Assembly (NCBI RefSeq): GCF_008831285.2
Contig: NC_045138.2
Span: 41,905,115-41,969,114 of the forward strand
Source of the DNA: Nymphaea colorata
Taxonomy: Eukaryota > Streptophyta > Magnoliopsida > Nymphaeales > Nymphaeaceae
Reading direction: 5' to 3'
DNA length: 64,000 nt
In this document: one piece after another, positions 1-11,900 of the stretch
Position numbering within the stretch: the stretch's first letter is position 1
Layout: the number at the start of each line of letters is the position of its first letter
Notes under the pieces: model-generated
Databases searched by the model: none
What the model was told of the DNA's origin: nothing
What the model saw: only the letters and a program-made list of their open reading frames with translations
Translations under genes and position numbers: made by a program

Positions 1-374
1 CTTCCTGCTTAATATCCAAGAACAATTTCACAGTTGAAAACTCCATAATATCTGTGATAATTATTTCAACACTATTTATTAGTTTCTGAGGAATGTGATT
101 ACTTTATTAGCATTTCATGATTCTAATTACTTTCCACCAAATGGATTTTAATCTTTAAAAAATTATAAAACGGACTTTATCGACGACAAATAAAAATTTC
201 AGTGAGGAATTGCCCATGATTATTGAGATGTGGAAGTCCCAATAACCAAGTTCATTCATGAATTTCCCATTATACAAAAAAGTTAGAAGATATTGACATG
301 TGGAGGTCCTAACTCCTAATAACCTAGTTCAGTTGCAAATTAGGGATAAGATCAACATTAGACAAATGAAGTAC
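1..374 (-). other. Start of PDI intron 5
   Basis: This AT-rich sequence lies downstream of the exon 5 donor on the minus strand. No further exon matching the second thioredoxin domain is visible, so the intron runs past the left edge of the window. Confidence 0.7.
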
Positions 375-474
375 CTTTTCAGCATCGCAATCAACGTGGC
401 CTAATTTAACTTTCCCTTTTAAGTTATTTGAAGCCTTTTTCCACTCTGGAGCAAGTTTCTTACAATGTCCACAC
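375..474 (-). CDS. P5-type protein disulfide isomerase, exon 5 (second CGHC active site)
   Basis: Read on the minus strand, this 100 bp exon encodes CGHCKKLAPEWKKASNNLKG followed by KVKLGHVDCDAEK. This is the redox active site and helix of the second thioredoxin domain of an ER disulfide isomerase, which forms and rearranges disulfides in secretory proteins. The acceptor is TTACAG before 474 and the donor is AAG/GTACTT after 375. The first base completes the Trp codon of the WCGHC motif begun in exon 4 (phase 2 intron). The following exons, with the rest of domain b and the C-terminal ER-retention signal, lie outside the window. Two CGHC domains near the N terminus fit the PDIL2-2/PDIL2-3 (human P5-like) subfamily rather than classic PDI with a-b-b'-a' order. 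Confidence 0.93.
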
Positions 475-1639
475 CTGTAACAGGACAAAATAAGACTTAT
501 AACCTGCAATTTCATATCATTGACAAACCAGTTCAGGATAAACATGCTCATAGGAAATGAACTCATGAACACAATATCCACAGAATGAAAACACTATGCA
601 GGAATGGTGACCAACCACAGACACAAACACACATGAACACATGCATGCGTGTACATGCACAGCACATGCACAACCACACATAAATACATGCATCCTCACA
701 CACACGTACCAAATCAAGACCCAACAAATGCCTCAGAAATCAGCTGAATCAATGTGCACACGTCTGTTATAAAACACGTCAAGTAAAGAAGTAATAAAAA
801 AATTTGTATTCCCAAAAACAGTGTCTATTATTCTATGCAACATTAAGCCCCTTTGTGTTACACTTTTCAGTTTGTTCAAGATAAATTAGTTCAAACTGAC
901 ATTTTCACTATGTAAACAGGAAAAAGGGGAGAGAGAGAGAGATAACAATGATGATGATTATGATAATAAAAACAAGGGAGTCGCCTTAAATTTTCTACTC
1001 CACAAGAATGAGACCTCTCTCAAGGTATTTGATACAAAAGATTTATTAGTTGATATGGAATAATTTGCTTAGTATTACCGCTCTTAGAACATAATAGAGA
1101 GATTGTGCTAACTAAATTACATGAACAGTCCACTATTCCTTACAGATGATCTAGTCAACCTTGTGACTTATTCCTGCAGCATGTATGAAATAGAAATTCA
1201 CCCAAAAGCAGTAGTTTCTACATAGCCTTTTATCATGTTCTGATCAAAGAACTGGAGTTATTCATTGGTGGCAAGATGGACCGTGGGAGATGGAGGGTGG
1301 CAAAGTATCTTACTGATATTGGCTTCCAACATGTTATGGTGAAAACTATGTGCTGCTAAATACTTTATGGATTCACTGCAAACTTTTGAAATGGAAAAAA
1401 AAAAGGTAGTCTTGCTATATCCACTATCAGACCACTCTTCTCTCTCTTGCTCTCCCTTAGATTTCTCGATTCTTTTCTCAGAAAAATTTGCAGAAAATCT
1501 CCTAGAAAAAAAAAATCTTTGTGTATCATGATCTTAACAGAACATTAATACCCACAGCCACAACTACATGCATTTTTTTAAAACTTTATAGGGGTTATGC
1601 ATATATATAGTTATATCCTATATGACTTTAATTACTAAC
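475..1639 (-). other. PDI intron 4
   Basis: This 1165 bp intron contains a CA/TG-rich low-complexity patch at about 620-710 and a short (GA)n run at about 930-942. No transposon is recognised, which makes it the only short internal intron of the gene in view. Confidence 0.75.
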
Positions 1640-1797
1640 CATGGAGCATAAAATTCAACCATCCATAATTCTTTGCTTTTAAGGACAACTTCATCGAAGT
1701 TTCGAGAATTGAGCTCTACTGATGCACTTGGTTCATTCTTCTCACTGGAGCCACCAGTTGCCTTGCCATTTAAGCGATCCTTCAAAAGGAGCTTAAC
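1640..1797 (-). CDS. P5-type protein disulfide isomerase, exon 4 (linker and start of second thioredoxin domain)
   Basis: This 158 bp minus-strand exon starts in phase 0 after a CAG acceptor (VKLLLKDRLNGKATGG...) and ends in phase 2 at CCATG/GTTAGT. It encodes the acidic Ser-rich linker between the two thioredoxin domains, then VELNSRNFDEVVLKSKELWM and VEFYAPW. That segment is the first beta strand and the residues before the second active site. The split Trp codon is completed by exon 5. Reading frame, phase and conserved residues join it cleanly to exon 3 (FALQQ/VKLLL). It lies 12.7 kb from exon 3 because two copia elements fill intron 3. Confidence 0.93.
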
Positions 1798-1937
1798 CTG
1801 CCGAAGAACAATGCATTAGTTCTATTAAAAAAGAAAGTGAGAAAGAGGCAAAACTTTTGTAGTAATTAAGTAACAAGGAGAATTAGGTAAAGAAGAAAAA
1901 ATGTGAAAAAAGTTATATGCTACCCAGACACAGTTAG

Positions 1938-2285
1938 TGATAAGATGTTGGATCTAATCTGATCCAGATCCAGCACGTCTACTGATTCAGATCCAACACG
2001 TCTAACCATGTCTGAATGCATTTATCTAGGCAGGGATATGATTGTAATTTCTGTAATTGTTTTATTCTCGACTCTAGGTTATTGTATTGCTTCACTCTAG
2101 GCTCTAGATTATTGTGATTGTTTCATTCTAGATTCTTGTAAAATGTGTAGATGAATCAATATATAAATGGTCTGTGTGAGAATGTAAAATCTCACCTCCC
2201 TTCCTCATTTCGCTTTTCCTGTTTTCTCTCTCATCTTCTTGCTGAATCTGAACGTGGGTTATACTTCGACACCCACAATCTTGCA
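1938..2285 (+). repeat. 5' LTR of copia A
   Basis: This 348 bp LTR begins TGATAAGATG and ends CTTGCA, followed directly by the initiator-Met primer-binding site. It is longer than the 3' LTR mainly because of an internal duplication of about 23 bp near 1975-2005 (two copies of an ACACGTCT-type motif) and an insertion near 2148-2175. Confidence 0.93.
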
Positions 2286-2465
2286 TGGTATCAGAGTAAG
2301 GTCTGGCTGGTTCTACCAAGGAGAATGTTTAAACAGACTTGAAATCTCCTGCTTGGTTTTTTCTTATACCCCTTCTAACATTCTGCTCCTAATCCTTCAT
2401 CTATCTTGACAACACTCTTATATTTCTGTTAGTATATATCTACATTGATAGATATATAATTTATC

Positions 2466-5400
2466 ATGGATAATCTCTCCCAATCCAGTATGTCTTCCAA
2501 CTTCTTACCACACCTTATTTCTGAAAAAATGAACCACTCCAACTACCTTACCTGGAAAAGGCAGATCACTCCTTTCATAAGGAGTCAGGATCTATACTGG
2601 CATTTTGATGGCTCCATTCTAATCCCACCACAGTTCATTCAACAAGAGGTTAAGAATGAGAGAGGAGAGACAATTTCCACTCAGGAAATTTGTAACCCTC
2701 AATTTATAACATGGATGAAACGAGATCCATATCTTGTTTGCGTGTATCACATCAACGCCCTCTTAAGAAGTGTTGATTTCTCTTTCTGATGACTGTACAG
2801 CAGGACAGTTATGGATCAGTCTTGCTGAAACCTATTCTCAAATTTCAAAGGCACGTATTCTATATTTGAAGAAAGAATTTCAGAATCTCAGCAAAAGGTC
2901 AACGTTGATTATGGAATATTTGGGGCATCTTAAAGGGATAGCTGATCAGTTGGGAGTTGTTGGATATGTTGTTTTCGACGAAGAAAAAGTCCAATAGACT
3001 TTTAGCGGCCTTGGATCAGATTTTTATGCCTTCACTACTACTCTTGAAGTTCTACTTATCTTGCCCACCTTCAATGAACTTTAGGGCAAGTTGCTTCAAC
3101 ATGAAACAACTGATGAGAGGAACAAACCAAGGTAATGCTCACAATGTTTTTAGTTATGGAAGTTGCTGCAGGTCATAGAAAAGGAAATGGGGCTTATCAA
3201 GGAGGCATGAATCGTGGGCATGATGAACAAAATGGCAAAGGTATTCTGCCAACACCAAGTGTTACAAGCAGATTTCAAACTAATACAACAAAAAAGGTGC
3301 CAACGTGTTTCCAATGTAACAAGAACGGTCACATCAGAGCAAATTGCTGGTTCAATCAACAAAACAGAGGCAATAAACCTGAAGTTGAACAGAATATCAA
3401 ACTCCCACCAGCTGATGTACAACAAATACTTATGACTGCCCTCTCCAAGATGACAATGAAACAAAATGATCAAGGCGAATGGTATTTGGATTTAGGTGTT
3501 GCTACTCATGTAATTGGAAATGCTGGTAAGTTACATGACTTTTTTCCTTATTCTGGTAAAAGTAATATAGTTACAGCCTTACAGGTGTCAGAAAGTTTTC
3601 ATCCTATCACACATATTGGAATGCACAAATTTCTCTTCCAACATCACCATTTCCACTATCTTTGTCAAATGTTGCCCTTGCTCCAAATATCAAAAAGAAT
3701 ATTATTTTCATTTCTAAACTTGTAGATGATACAAACTCATCTGTTGAATTTACTTCATCTTCTATGTATGTCAAGGATCTTCTAATGAAAAAAACATTCG
3801 CTAAAGGGAAACGCCAAGAAAATATGTATGTCTTCAAGGAAAATCTTTATTTCTTACAGTCCTCTTCAAGTCCAGCTCAATTGACATTCTTTCCTTCCAA
3901 CGCACCTTCACAAATTCCAAGTTCCAGTTGTCTACAATCAGACGTCAATAAGTCAAATTTATGGCATGGTCGTATGGGACATTGTAGTCATGAGTTTTTA
4001 GAAAAACTTGCATAAGATAATCTCATTCCAAAATCCAGTCTATCCTTTGATTCCTATGACAAACAATGTTCTAGTTGCGAACTATGTAAGAGTCATATAC
4101 TTCCTTTTCATAATATTAATAAAAGAGCTTCTAAACCTTTTGATATTGTCTATTATGATGTATGGGGGCCAGATCCCATTGATTCCTTGTCTAGCTCTCG
4201 CTATTATGTTTTGTTCATAGATTCTTATTCTCGATGTACTTGGATTCACTTCATGAAACAAAAATCAAAAGTGTTTAGTATCTTTCAAAAATTTCATGCC
4301 ATGATCCAAACACAGTTTTTGTCTAAAGTTGTGCATTTCCATTGTGATGGTAGGAGGGGGAATATTCTTCACATGACTTTATTAACTTTTTACGAAAAAA
4401 TGAGATAACACCCCACAAAAAAATGGTGTAACTGAATGGAAACATCGTCACATCGTGGAAAGTGGTATGAATATGATGCATGATAGTAATACTCCTATTA
4501 CTCTATGGACAAAGGCTTTTCACACCGCTGTACATATAATAAATCATCTGTCCATGACAATTTTGGATTCAAAATCTCCTTACTTCACTCTTTTTGGTTG
4601 CAATCTAAACTATAATGATTTAAGGGTTTTCAGATGTGTGTGCTATGTTCACATTGACTCATCATTGAGAAATAAATTTCAGAGTAAAGCAGTGCAGTGC
4701 AGGTAGGTTGGCTATGCAGATGAATACAAATGTTTAGATGTAATGACCCTACAACCAGACACATCAAAGTATCAAGAAATGTTGTGTTTGACGAACACAA
4801 TTTTAACATTTATACTGAGAATTCTCAACCCATGGAATCATATGATCCTTGGGTAAGTGCTGAGTTATTTGCAGGAGGTAGTCCAGAATTTCATCCACAT
4901 GATGAGATAGGATCTTCACATATCACACAAACAGAAGGAAACAAAGAACTTGTTCCAGCTGTGAAAGAAGGAGAAAACAATGTTTCATGTCGATTTTCAG
5001 GACAGGTTTACACTCGTCAGAAAAGAAGGATAGACGGCAATCCGACCTCTTCCCATGTTGAAGTCTATAATCAGCCTGTTAGAAGATCTGTGCGAGTGCA
5101 ACACCCCATTCTTAGATGGGTAAGTTATGATAATCTTTCCTTAGATTTTCAGCTCTTTATGTCTCAAGTTATAAAACAAGATGAACATACTTCTTTTGAG
5201 GAGGCATCCAAGTCGTCGCATTGGATCAAGGCAATGAATGAAGAAATAGATGCATTACATGAATGTGGGACATGGAAAGTTGTTCCTAGACCCAAAGAAA
5301 AGAATGTAGTAGGATCGAAATGGATTTATAAAGTTAAATATAAACCTGATGGCAGTGTGGAAAGATACAAGGCAAGATTGGTGGCACAAGGCTTCACACA

Positions 5401-6723
5401 CAATTTGGAGAAGATTATGATGAGACATTCAGCTCTGTGATCAAAATGGGAACGATCCGTGTGATTATATCATTGGCAGTTGAATATGGATGGAGACTAC
5501 ATCAAATAGACGTCAAGAATGTTTTTCTTCATGATGATTTGAGGGAGGAAGTATATATGGAACAACCTACAGGTTATACGAAAGGAGACTCTCATGCATG
5601 GGTTTGTAAACTAAGAAAATCTATTTATGGACTCAAACAGGCCTCACGCTCACGGTTTGACAGTTTCTCCTGCAAGATTCAAGAATGTGGTTTTCGGAGA
5701 TGTCCTCTAGATCACTCTCTTTTCATTTATAAAAGGAAAAAATATTTATTTACTTCTTATATATGTTGATGATATTGTCATCACAGGCAATTCAGAAAAA
5801 CGCATAGAAGAAGCTAAAGTTTTGATGATGCAAAACTTCAAAATGAAAGAGCTTGGTGATTTACGATTCTTTCTTGGAGTGGAGATTGATAGGCACAATA
5901 ATCGCCTCCCATTGACAGAACAGAAATTCATGTTGGATCTGTTGAAAAAGGCAGGTATGTCTGATTGTAAGCCTGTTGGAACTCCTAGTGTTCTAAATCA
6001 AAGACTAAGTGCTCAGGATGAGGAGTTATATGAAAATCCTACACAATATCGAAGTATTGTTGGGGCACTTCAATATCTTACATTCACTAGACCATATATT
6101 ATATATGTTGTGAATCAAGTATCTCAATTTATGCATGCACTTAGAGATACTCACATGGATGCTGTCAAAAGAATATTAAGATATCTAAAAGGGACGGCAG
6201 GAGATGGCTTAGTTTATGGTAAGAGTGGAAATATAATTGTTGGACATCAACTTATGACATTCACAGATGCAGATTGGGCTGGAGATCCCGATCAAAGATC
6301 TGATTTTTGTATTTTCATTGGACGTAAACTTGTGTCTTGGAGTTGTCAAAACAAAAGGCAGTGGCAAGATCCAGCACTGAAGTTGAATACAAATGCATGG
6401 TTGCAGGTGCTGTTGAAGTTACATGGGTTAGACATTTGCTAGAAGACATTGGAGAAAAGATTAAAACGTCAATGTTAATGTGTGATAATCAAAGCGCTAT
6501 TAACATTGCTTTTAATCTCATACAACATGGTCGAACAAAGCACATTGAGATTGATCAACACTTTATTAGACAAAAGGTGGAAGACAAGGAGATTCAGCCT
6601 ATTTATGTTCGTACAGATGAACAAGTTGCAGACTTATTTACAAAAGGACTACCGAAGCAACGATTCTGGTTTCTAAAAGGCAAGTTGTACATGGTGCAAA
6701 ACCATATACAACTTGAGGGAGGA
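2466..6723 (+). pseudogene. gag-pol pseudogene of copia A
   Basis: The gag starts at ATG 2466 (MDNLSQSSMSSNFL, then NYLTWKRQI), typical of plant copia Gag. A CCHC zinc knuckle lies at 3306-3347. The protease site reads DLG instead of DSG (3489-3497), so the catalytic triplet is altered. The integrase has YDVWGP and FHCDG but loses frame near 4400, where PHTPQQN would follow. The RT carries YVDD at 5762-5773 and IYGLKQA upstream. RNase H ends with KHIEIDQHFIRQKVE and QVADLFTKG. Frame changes occur near 2755, 3000-3130, 3600-3660, 4015, 4400, 5405 and 5755. An in-frame TAG lies at 2995-2997, at the same place as in element B. No functional product is expected. Confidence 0.92.
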
Positions 6724-7030
6724 TGATAAGATGTTGGATCTAATCTGATCCAGATTCAACACGTCTAACCATGTCTGAACGCATTTATCTAGGCAGGGTT
6801 ATGATTGTAATTTCTGTAATTATTTTATTCTAGACTTTAGGCTATTGTGTTGCTTCACTCTAGGCTCTAGATTATGGTGATTGTTTCATTCTAGATTCTT
6901 GTAAAATGTTTGGGCTGTGTGAGAATGTAAAATCTCACCTCCCTTCCTCATTTCTCTTTTCCTGTTCTCTCTCTATCTTTCCTTTGCTGAATCTGAACGT
7001 GGGTTATACTTCGACACCCAAAATCTTACA
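6724..7030 (+). repeat. 3' LTR of copia A
   Basis: This 307 bp LTR starts TGATAAGATG after the purine tract and ends TCTTACA. Outside indels it differs from the 5' LTR by roughly 5% by eye. Confidence 0.93.
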
Positions 7031-8337
7031 GTTAGGATTGTGATTATATCATTATAGTGTTACTTTCAGTTATTTTTCATAAATAATTGTACTTCTGTGA
7101 TAATGGACTATTAGTAAAGGAATTTTAATCATTTTCTGGTCCTCTTATATATTTGACTTCTCTGTTGAATGTTGATAAAGAAAAGTTAGCAACACAATCT
7201 CTCCTTTGTGAGCATCATGAAGGTATTCACCTGAACTCTTGCATCCCCCCTCTTCAACCATAATTAAGGTCTAAGGTGAAAAAGTTTACAAGGTTCTAGA
7301 GCAGGTGTCAGGTGTGTTCCTTGGTACGGTCCAAATCTCTCTCTCTCTCTCTTTTTCTCTCTCTCTTGTGTCATTCATCATTTTCCTCAGTTAGTGTACA
7401 AGCTCTTTATTAAGCTGCTTCTTCATCTGTAAGAAACAGATCTCAATCCTCTGGTCATCTGCCCATCCAGCCCCTCACATGCAGCATGATGCATTGCATT
7501 GTGCTGCGTGAGAGAGGGGCCGGATGGATAGATTGCCAAAAGATTTCAGTACATATAAATAAATGAATAAAATGGTCTACAGACAAGGAAACTAGCAATA
7601 CAATTGTTCACCAGTAATAAAAATAGAAACTCATGATTAACAAACTATGATTTTATCAATGATGCAGTAGAAAGAAAGCAATTGTTTCTTGTTGCACCCA
7701 AGCTCACCCAAGAAACACCCAAGCCACACCTGTCATGACTCGGGTGCAGCAATCTTTTTGAAAAGTCAGTGTTACATAGATCCAAAGATATGACTACTTT
7801 ATAAAAGAGAAGACAGAAGACCAAACAATGGAGACAAGATTTGTAGGATCATTAAACCAGGTTGCAGATATGATAACCAAGGGGCTTAGTAACGGTAGCT
7901 TATAGTTTTGAAGAATTTGTCCTTGATAAAATGGATATGTACAACTAGTGGGAGGCTGTTAGGATTGTGATCGTGTTATCTTCTGCAATTCTACAAAAAT
8001 ATTTGTATTTCTGTGGTAATCAAAACTGTGTAAATTCTAGTTATTCGCAATAACCCTAGTGAAAAGCCTTCTATATCTAATGTTAATAAAGAAAGATCTA
8101 AGCACCTTCTCCCCTTCATCATGGTCCCTTTCTGGCATCCTTGTGAACTCTCTCTGCCTCTTCAGCCCTAAACAAGGTAGTGTGCTCAAAAAGTATGCAA
8201 CAGTTTATGAATATTTAAGGTGTCAGTGTTTTACGTGACCAGCCAATCTTTGTGGACAGAGCTGGATAGGCCTTGATACATGATAATGGAGAAGTAAATG
8301 TTAGGAAAAGGTAAATGCTTGTTGCTAGTCCAAAAAG
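7031..8337 (+). mobile_element. Degraded copia element F (two LTR copies around a collapsed interior)
   Basis: A sequence starting GTTAGGATTGTGAT at 7031 is repeated, diverged, at 7966 (TGTTAGGATTGTGATC) and each copy runs about 250-350 bp. Just before the second copy, 7851-7965 encodes a decayed RNase H end (NQVADMITKGL) and a purine tract GTGGGAGGC. This is the signature of a copia 3' end plus 3' LTR, with the first copy as 5' LTR. The interior between them (about 7320-7790) has almost no coding content. Copia A is inserted at the start of F and copia B cuts its 3' part. The right boundary of F is not resolved. Confidence 0.7.
7463..7527. repeat. Imperfect inverted repeat / hairpin
   Basis: CCATCCAGCCCCTC...GCAGCA on the left pairs with TGCTGC...GAGGGGCCGGATGG on the right. 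The arms are about 24 bp around a loop of roughly 15 nt. It lies in the collapsed interior of element F. Confidence 0.75.
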
Positions 8338-8615
8338 TGTTAAGATTGTACAAATTGGATCGGGTCTACAGACCCAATCCATCTTGCCCATATACCCAAA
8401 CATAATGGGCGGTGGCATACTTGTAAATACTTGTTGTTTTTGTATTTACTTGTAACATACATTAGGTTATATTAATGACAAGGAGGAAGGGCCACGGTTC
8501 CTGCCCTCTTTTCTTCTCTCTCTCTATTGCACGTGCAGTCACCTTCTCTTCTTCTCTTCTCGCATCTACAAAGGATTCAATCCAGTGATTTGGCATAATA
8601 TCTCAAAATCTTACA
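8338..8615 (+). repeat. 5' LTR of copia B
   Basis: This 278 bp LTR runs from TGTTAAGATTG to ATCTTACA. It is followed by the initiator-Met primer-binding site and by a leader with repeated CTGCCCTAA / CCCTAAAATC motifs at 8670-8860. Confidence 0.94.
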
Positions 8616-8952
8616 TGGTATCAGAGCCAGGCTATTGCCACTGAGATTGTCCGGTAAGAAGTCTCATTATCTGCCCTAATTTCTGTTTTCTGCCCCAACC
8701 CTAAAATCTCTGCGCTAATTTCTGTTTTTCTGCCCTAACCCTAAAATCCCTTGATCATTGCCCTACCCTAAAATCTCTACCCTAATTTCTACCCTAACCT
8801 TAAAATCTTTGACCTAACCCTAAAATCCTTGATCTCTGCCCTTGTTCTTGACGTCTGCCCTAATCTAAAATTCTCATTTTTCTGGTTGCTATCGTCTACC
8901 CTAGTATCTACTGTAAGCCTTCATCCTTATACGTTTAGCCTCAAAATCAACC

Positions 8953-11900
8953 ATGGACCATCACAGCCGCAATTCTTCCATATTGTCGTCAAGTTTCCTC
9001 TCTCAACTCATCTCCCAAAAGTTGAATCACACCAACTATTTGACTTGGAAACATCAAATAGTCCCTTCCATCAAGGGTCACCGTCTCTATGGGCATTTCT
9101 CAATGGCACCACACCTGCGCCACCCGAATGGATCGTGCGAGAGGTGAAGAATGCTGCAGGGCAAATTCAAGAAACCGTTACTGAAATTAATCCTGAATAT
9201 GAAACGTGGATGGCACATGATCAATCCCTCGTAGCATATATCACCTCTACATTGTCAGAAGAAGTTCTGGCGGGCGTTGATGATGATCTTTCAGCATTGA
9301 AGTTGTGGAATGTACTCACTACCACGTATTCTCAAGTATCGGAAGCAAGATTTCTACAACTCAAGAGGCAATTTCAGGATATCAAGCGAGGAACACGTTC
9401 AGTTTTGGAATACATACATGAAATCAAAAATGTCAGTGACTAACTTGCAATCATTGGGCACCCAGTCAGTGACAAGGACAAGGTACAGTAGGCTTTGAGT
9501 GGTTTGGGGTCAGATTTTGATGTTTTCTGCACTGCTTTAGAGGTATTACCTGTTCTTCCCTCCTTTGAAGACCTGAAAGCAAAATTGATTCAACATGAAG
9601 CAAGTCGTATACAACGACAAGAATTATTTCCTTCTGGCAGTCACAATGTGTTAGTCACCAGGACCCATGCTTTGCAAGGAAGCCGTCCTAGGGTTTGGAA
9701 CTCACAGGCAGGCATGGAGAGAGGTATTCTTCCAACGCCAAATAGAAATGCTCAGGCAAATGTACCAAGAAGGATACCTACTTGCTTTTATTGCAATAAG
9801 AGAGGTCATGTGAAGTCAGAACGTTGGCATAACCCTCAAAACAAGAGAAAACAAGTCAAGCGTGACAATAAGGCAGCAGGATCAGCTGTATTGAACACGA
9901 TTGCAGCATCAAACATTCCTTCTGATGTGCAACAGAGTTTAATGACAGCCTTGTCTAAAGTCAATATTAAGTAAAATGAAGAAGGACAATGGTATGTGGA
10001 TTCTGGTGCTGCAGCCCATGTGACCGGTGACGCAGGTAAGCTTTCTAGTGCTCTCCCTTATTTAGCTAAAGGCTCAGTTGTCACAGGAGATGGTTCCCAT
10101 CACAAAATATCACATATTGGAAATGCACACATATCCATGGCTCATTCCTCCATACCTTTAAAGAATGTTCTTGTTGTTCCAAATGTCAAGAAAAATATCA
10201 TTTTTGTGTCAAAGCTTATTGATGTTACTCATTCCTCTGTTGAGTTTACTCCTTCTTCTGTTTATGTCAAGGATGCTCGAACCAAGAAGACATTCGCTTA
10301 GGGTGTTCGCAAATGAGACATGTACGTCATTGAAGAAGCTCCAAAGGTGTCCAAGTCTTGTCTTTCAGATTCATCTTTTTCCAGTCATAGTGAAGTCAAT
10401 ATAGCAGAGTATGACAAGCCATCCATTGGGCATGGTCGTTTAGCACATTGTAGTCAGTCTTTCATTCAAAGTCTTGTTGCAGACGGACTATTACAAAAGT
10501 CTAGTCTAAGTCCAGTAAATGAGTCTAGCATGTGCTCAAGCTATCATATTTGTAAGAGTCATGCTCTCCCTTTTCAGTCAATAAATAAGCGAGCTTCGAA
10601 GTTATTTGATACCATATATTCTGATGTTTGGGGGCCTGTTCCTATTTCTTCTTCTTCCGGGAGTAAATATTATGTTGTTTTTATTGATTCTTATTCCCGT
10701 TACACTTGGATTCATTTCATGAAAAGAAAATCAGAGGTTTTCCGCTTGTTCACTCAATTCCATGCCTTGGTCCAAAACAAATACTCTAGTAATATCATGC
10801 ATTTCCAATGTGATGGTGGTGGTGAGTTCATTTCAAATCATTTTACTGAGTATTTACTAAATCATGGGATCACTAGACAGATTTCATGTCCACACACACC
10901 ACAACAGAATGACATTACTGAAAGAAAACATAGACATATAGTTGAAAGTGCACTAAGTATGATGCATGACACAGATCTGCCCATGAATTTGTGGACTGAA
11001 GCTTTTCATACTGTTGTTCATGTCATTAATCGACTGCCATTGTCTCTACTTGAAGAAAAATCTCATTTCCTTATTTTACACCAAGAACAGCCAAATTATA
11101 ATGAATTACGTGTTTTTGGGTGTGTTTGTTACGTACATGTTGATGTTTTCTTGAGAAATAAGTTTCAAGATCGAGCTGTTATGTGCAGATTTGTGGGTTA
11201 TGCAGAAAATTATAAGGGCTATAGATGTTACAATCCAAAGACTGGGCGCGTGTATATTTCACGACATGTTGTTTTTGATGAACTTAGGTTGAATGATTTA
11301 AATGAGCCACATGCAACACTTAATGTAAGAGATGATGTATATGATTCATAGCTGAATGCTGAAATATTAGGCCAAGGCGCTGATACATTCCATGCACAAA
11401 GTGACAGAATTATTGATGAGTTCGAGACAGCCACAGATACTCAGTTGGACAGCACAGTTTCATCTACTCAGACCAACAACATGTCTTCACCTACTCGGTT
11501 CTCAGGAGTAATGTATACTCGACGATCAGTTCCAACAACTGCTCCAGAAACTGTCACTGCTTGTTCACGTAGCTCGAAACGTGTGCGGCACCCTATTGAT
11601 AGATGGGTAAGTTATGATAATTTCTCTTTGGATTTTCAGCTTTTTATGACAAAATTGAGCAAAAAGGAAGAGCCAAAATGCTATGAACATGCATGCAAAA
11701 GCTAATATTGGGTGGAGGCCATGAACGAAGAAATGGCTGCCTTGAATGAATGTCAAACTTGGGAGATTGTTCCTCGTCCAGATGGTAAGAATGTAGTGGG
11801 CTCGTCCAGATGGTAAGATGCTCAAAATGGGTTTACAAACTCAAGTACAAACCCGATGGCAGCATTGATAGATATAAAGCTCGACTTGTGGCTCCATGCT

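Larger units (their letters stand above)
1938..7030 (+). mobile_element. Ty1/copia retrotransposon A, full length but inactivated
   Basis: A 5.1 kb copia element sits in PDI intron 3, opposite to the gene. It has two LTRs (1938-2285 and 6724-7030) starting TGATAAG, a primer-binding site TGGTATCAGAGT at 2286-2297, a purine tract GAGGGAGGA just before the 3' LTR, and a perfect 5 bp target-site duplication GTTAG (1933-1937 and 7031-7035). The order gag, protease, integrase, reverse transcriptase, RNase H defines copia. It is inserted in an older element (F): the LTR of F resumes right after the duplication. Several frameshifts and stops make it non-autonomous. Confidence 0.95.
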
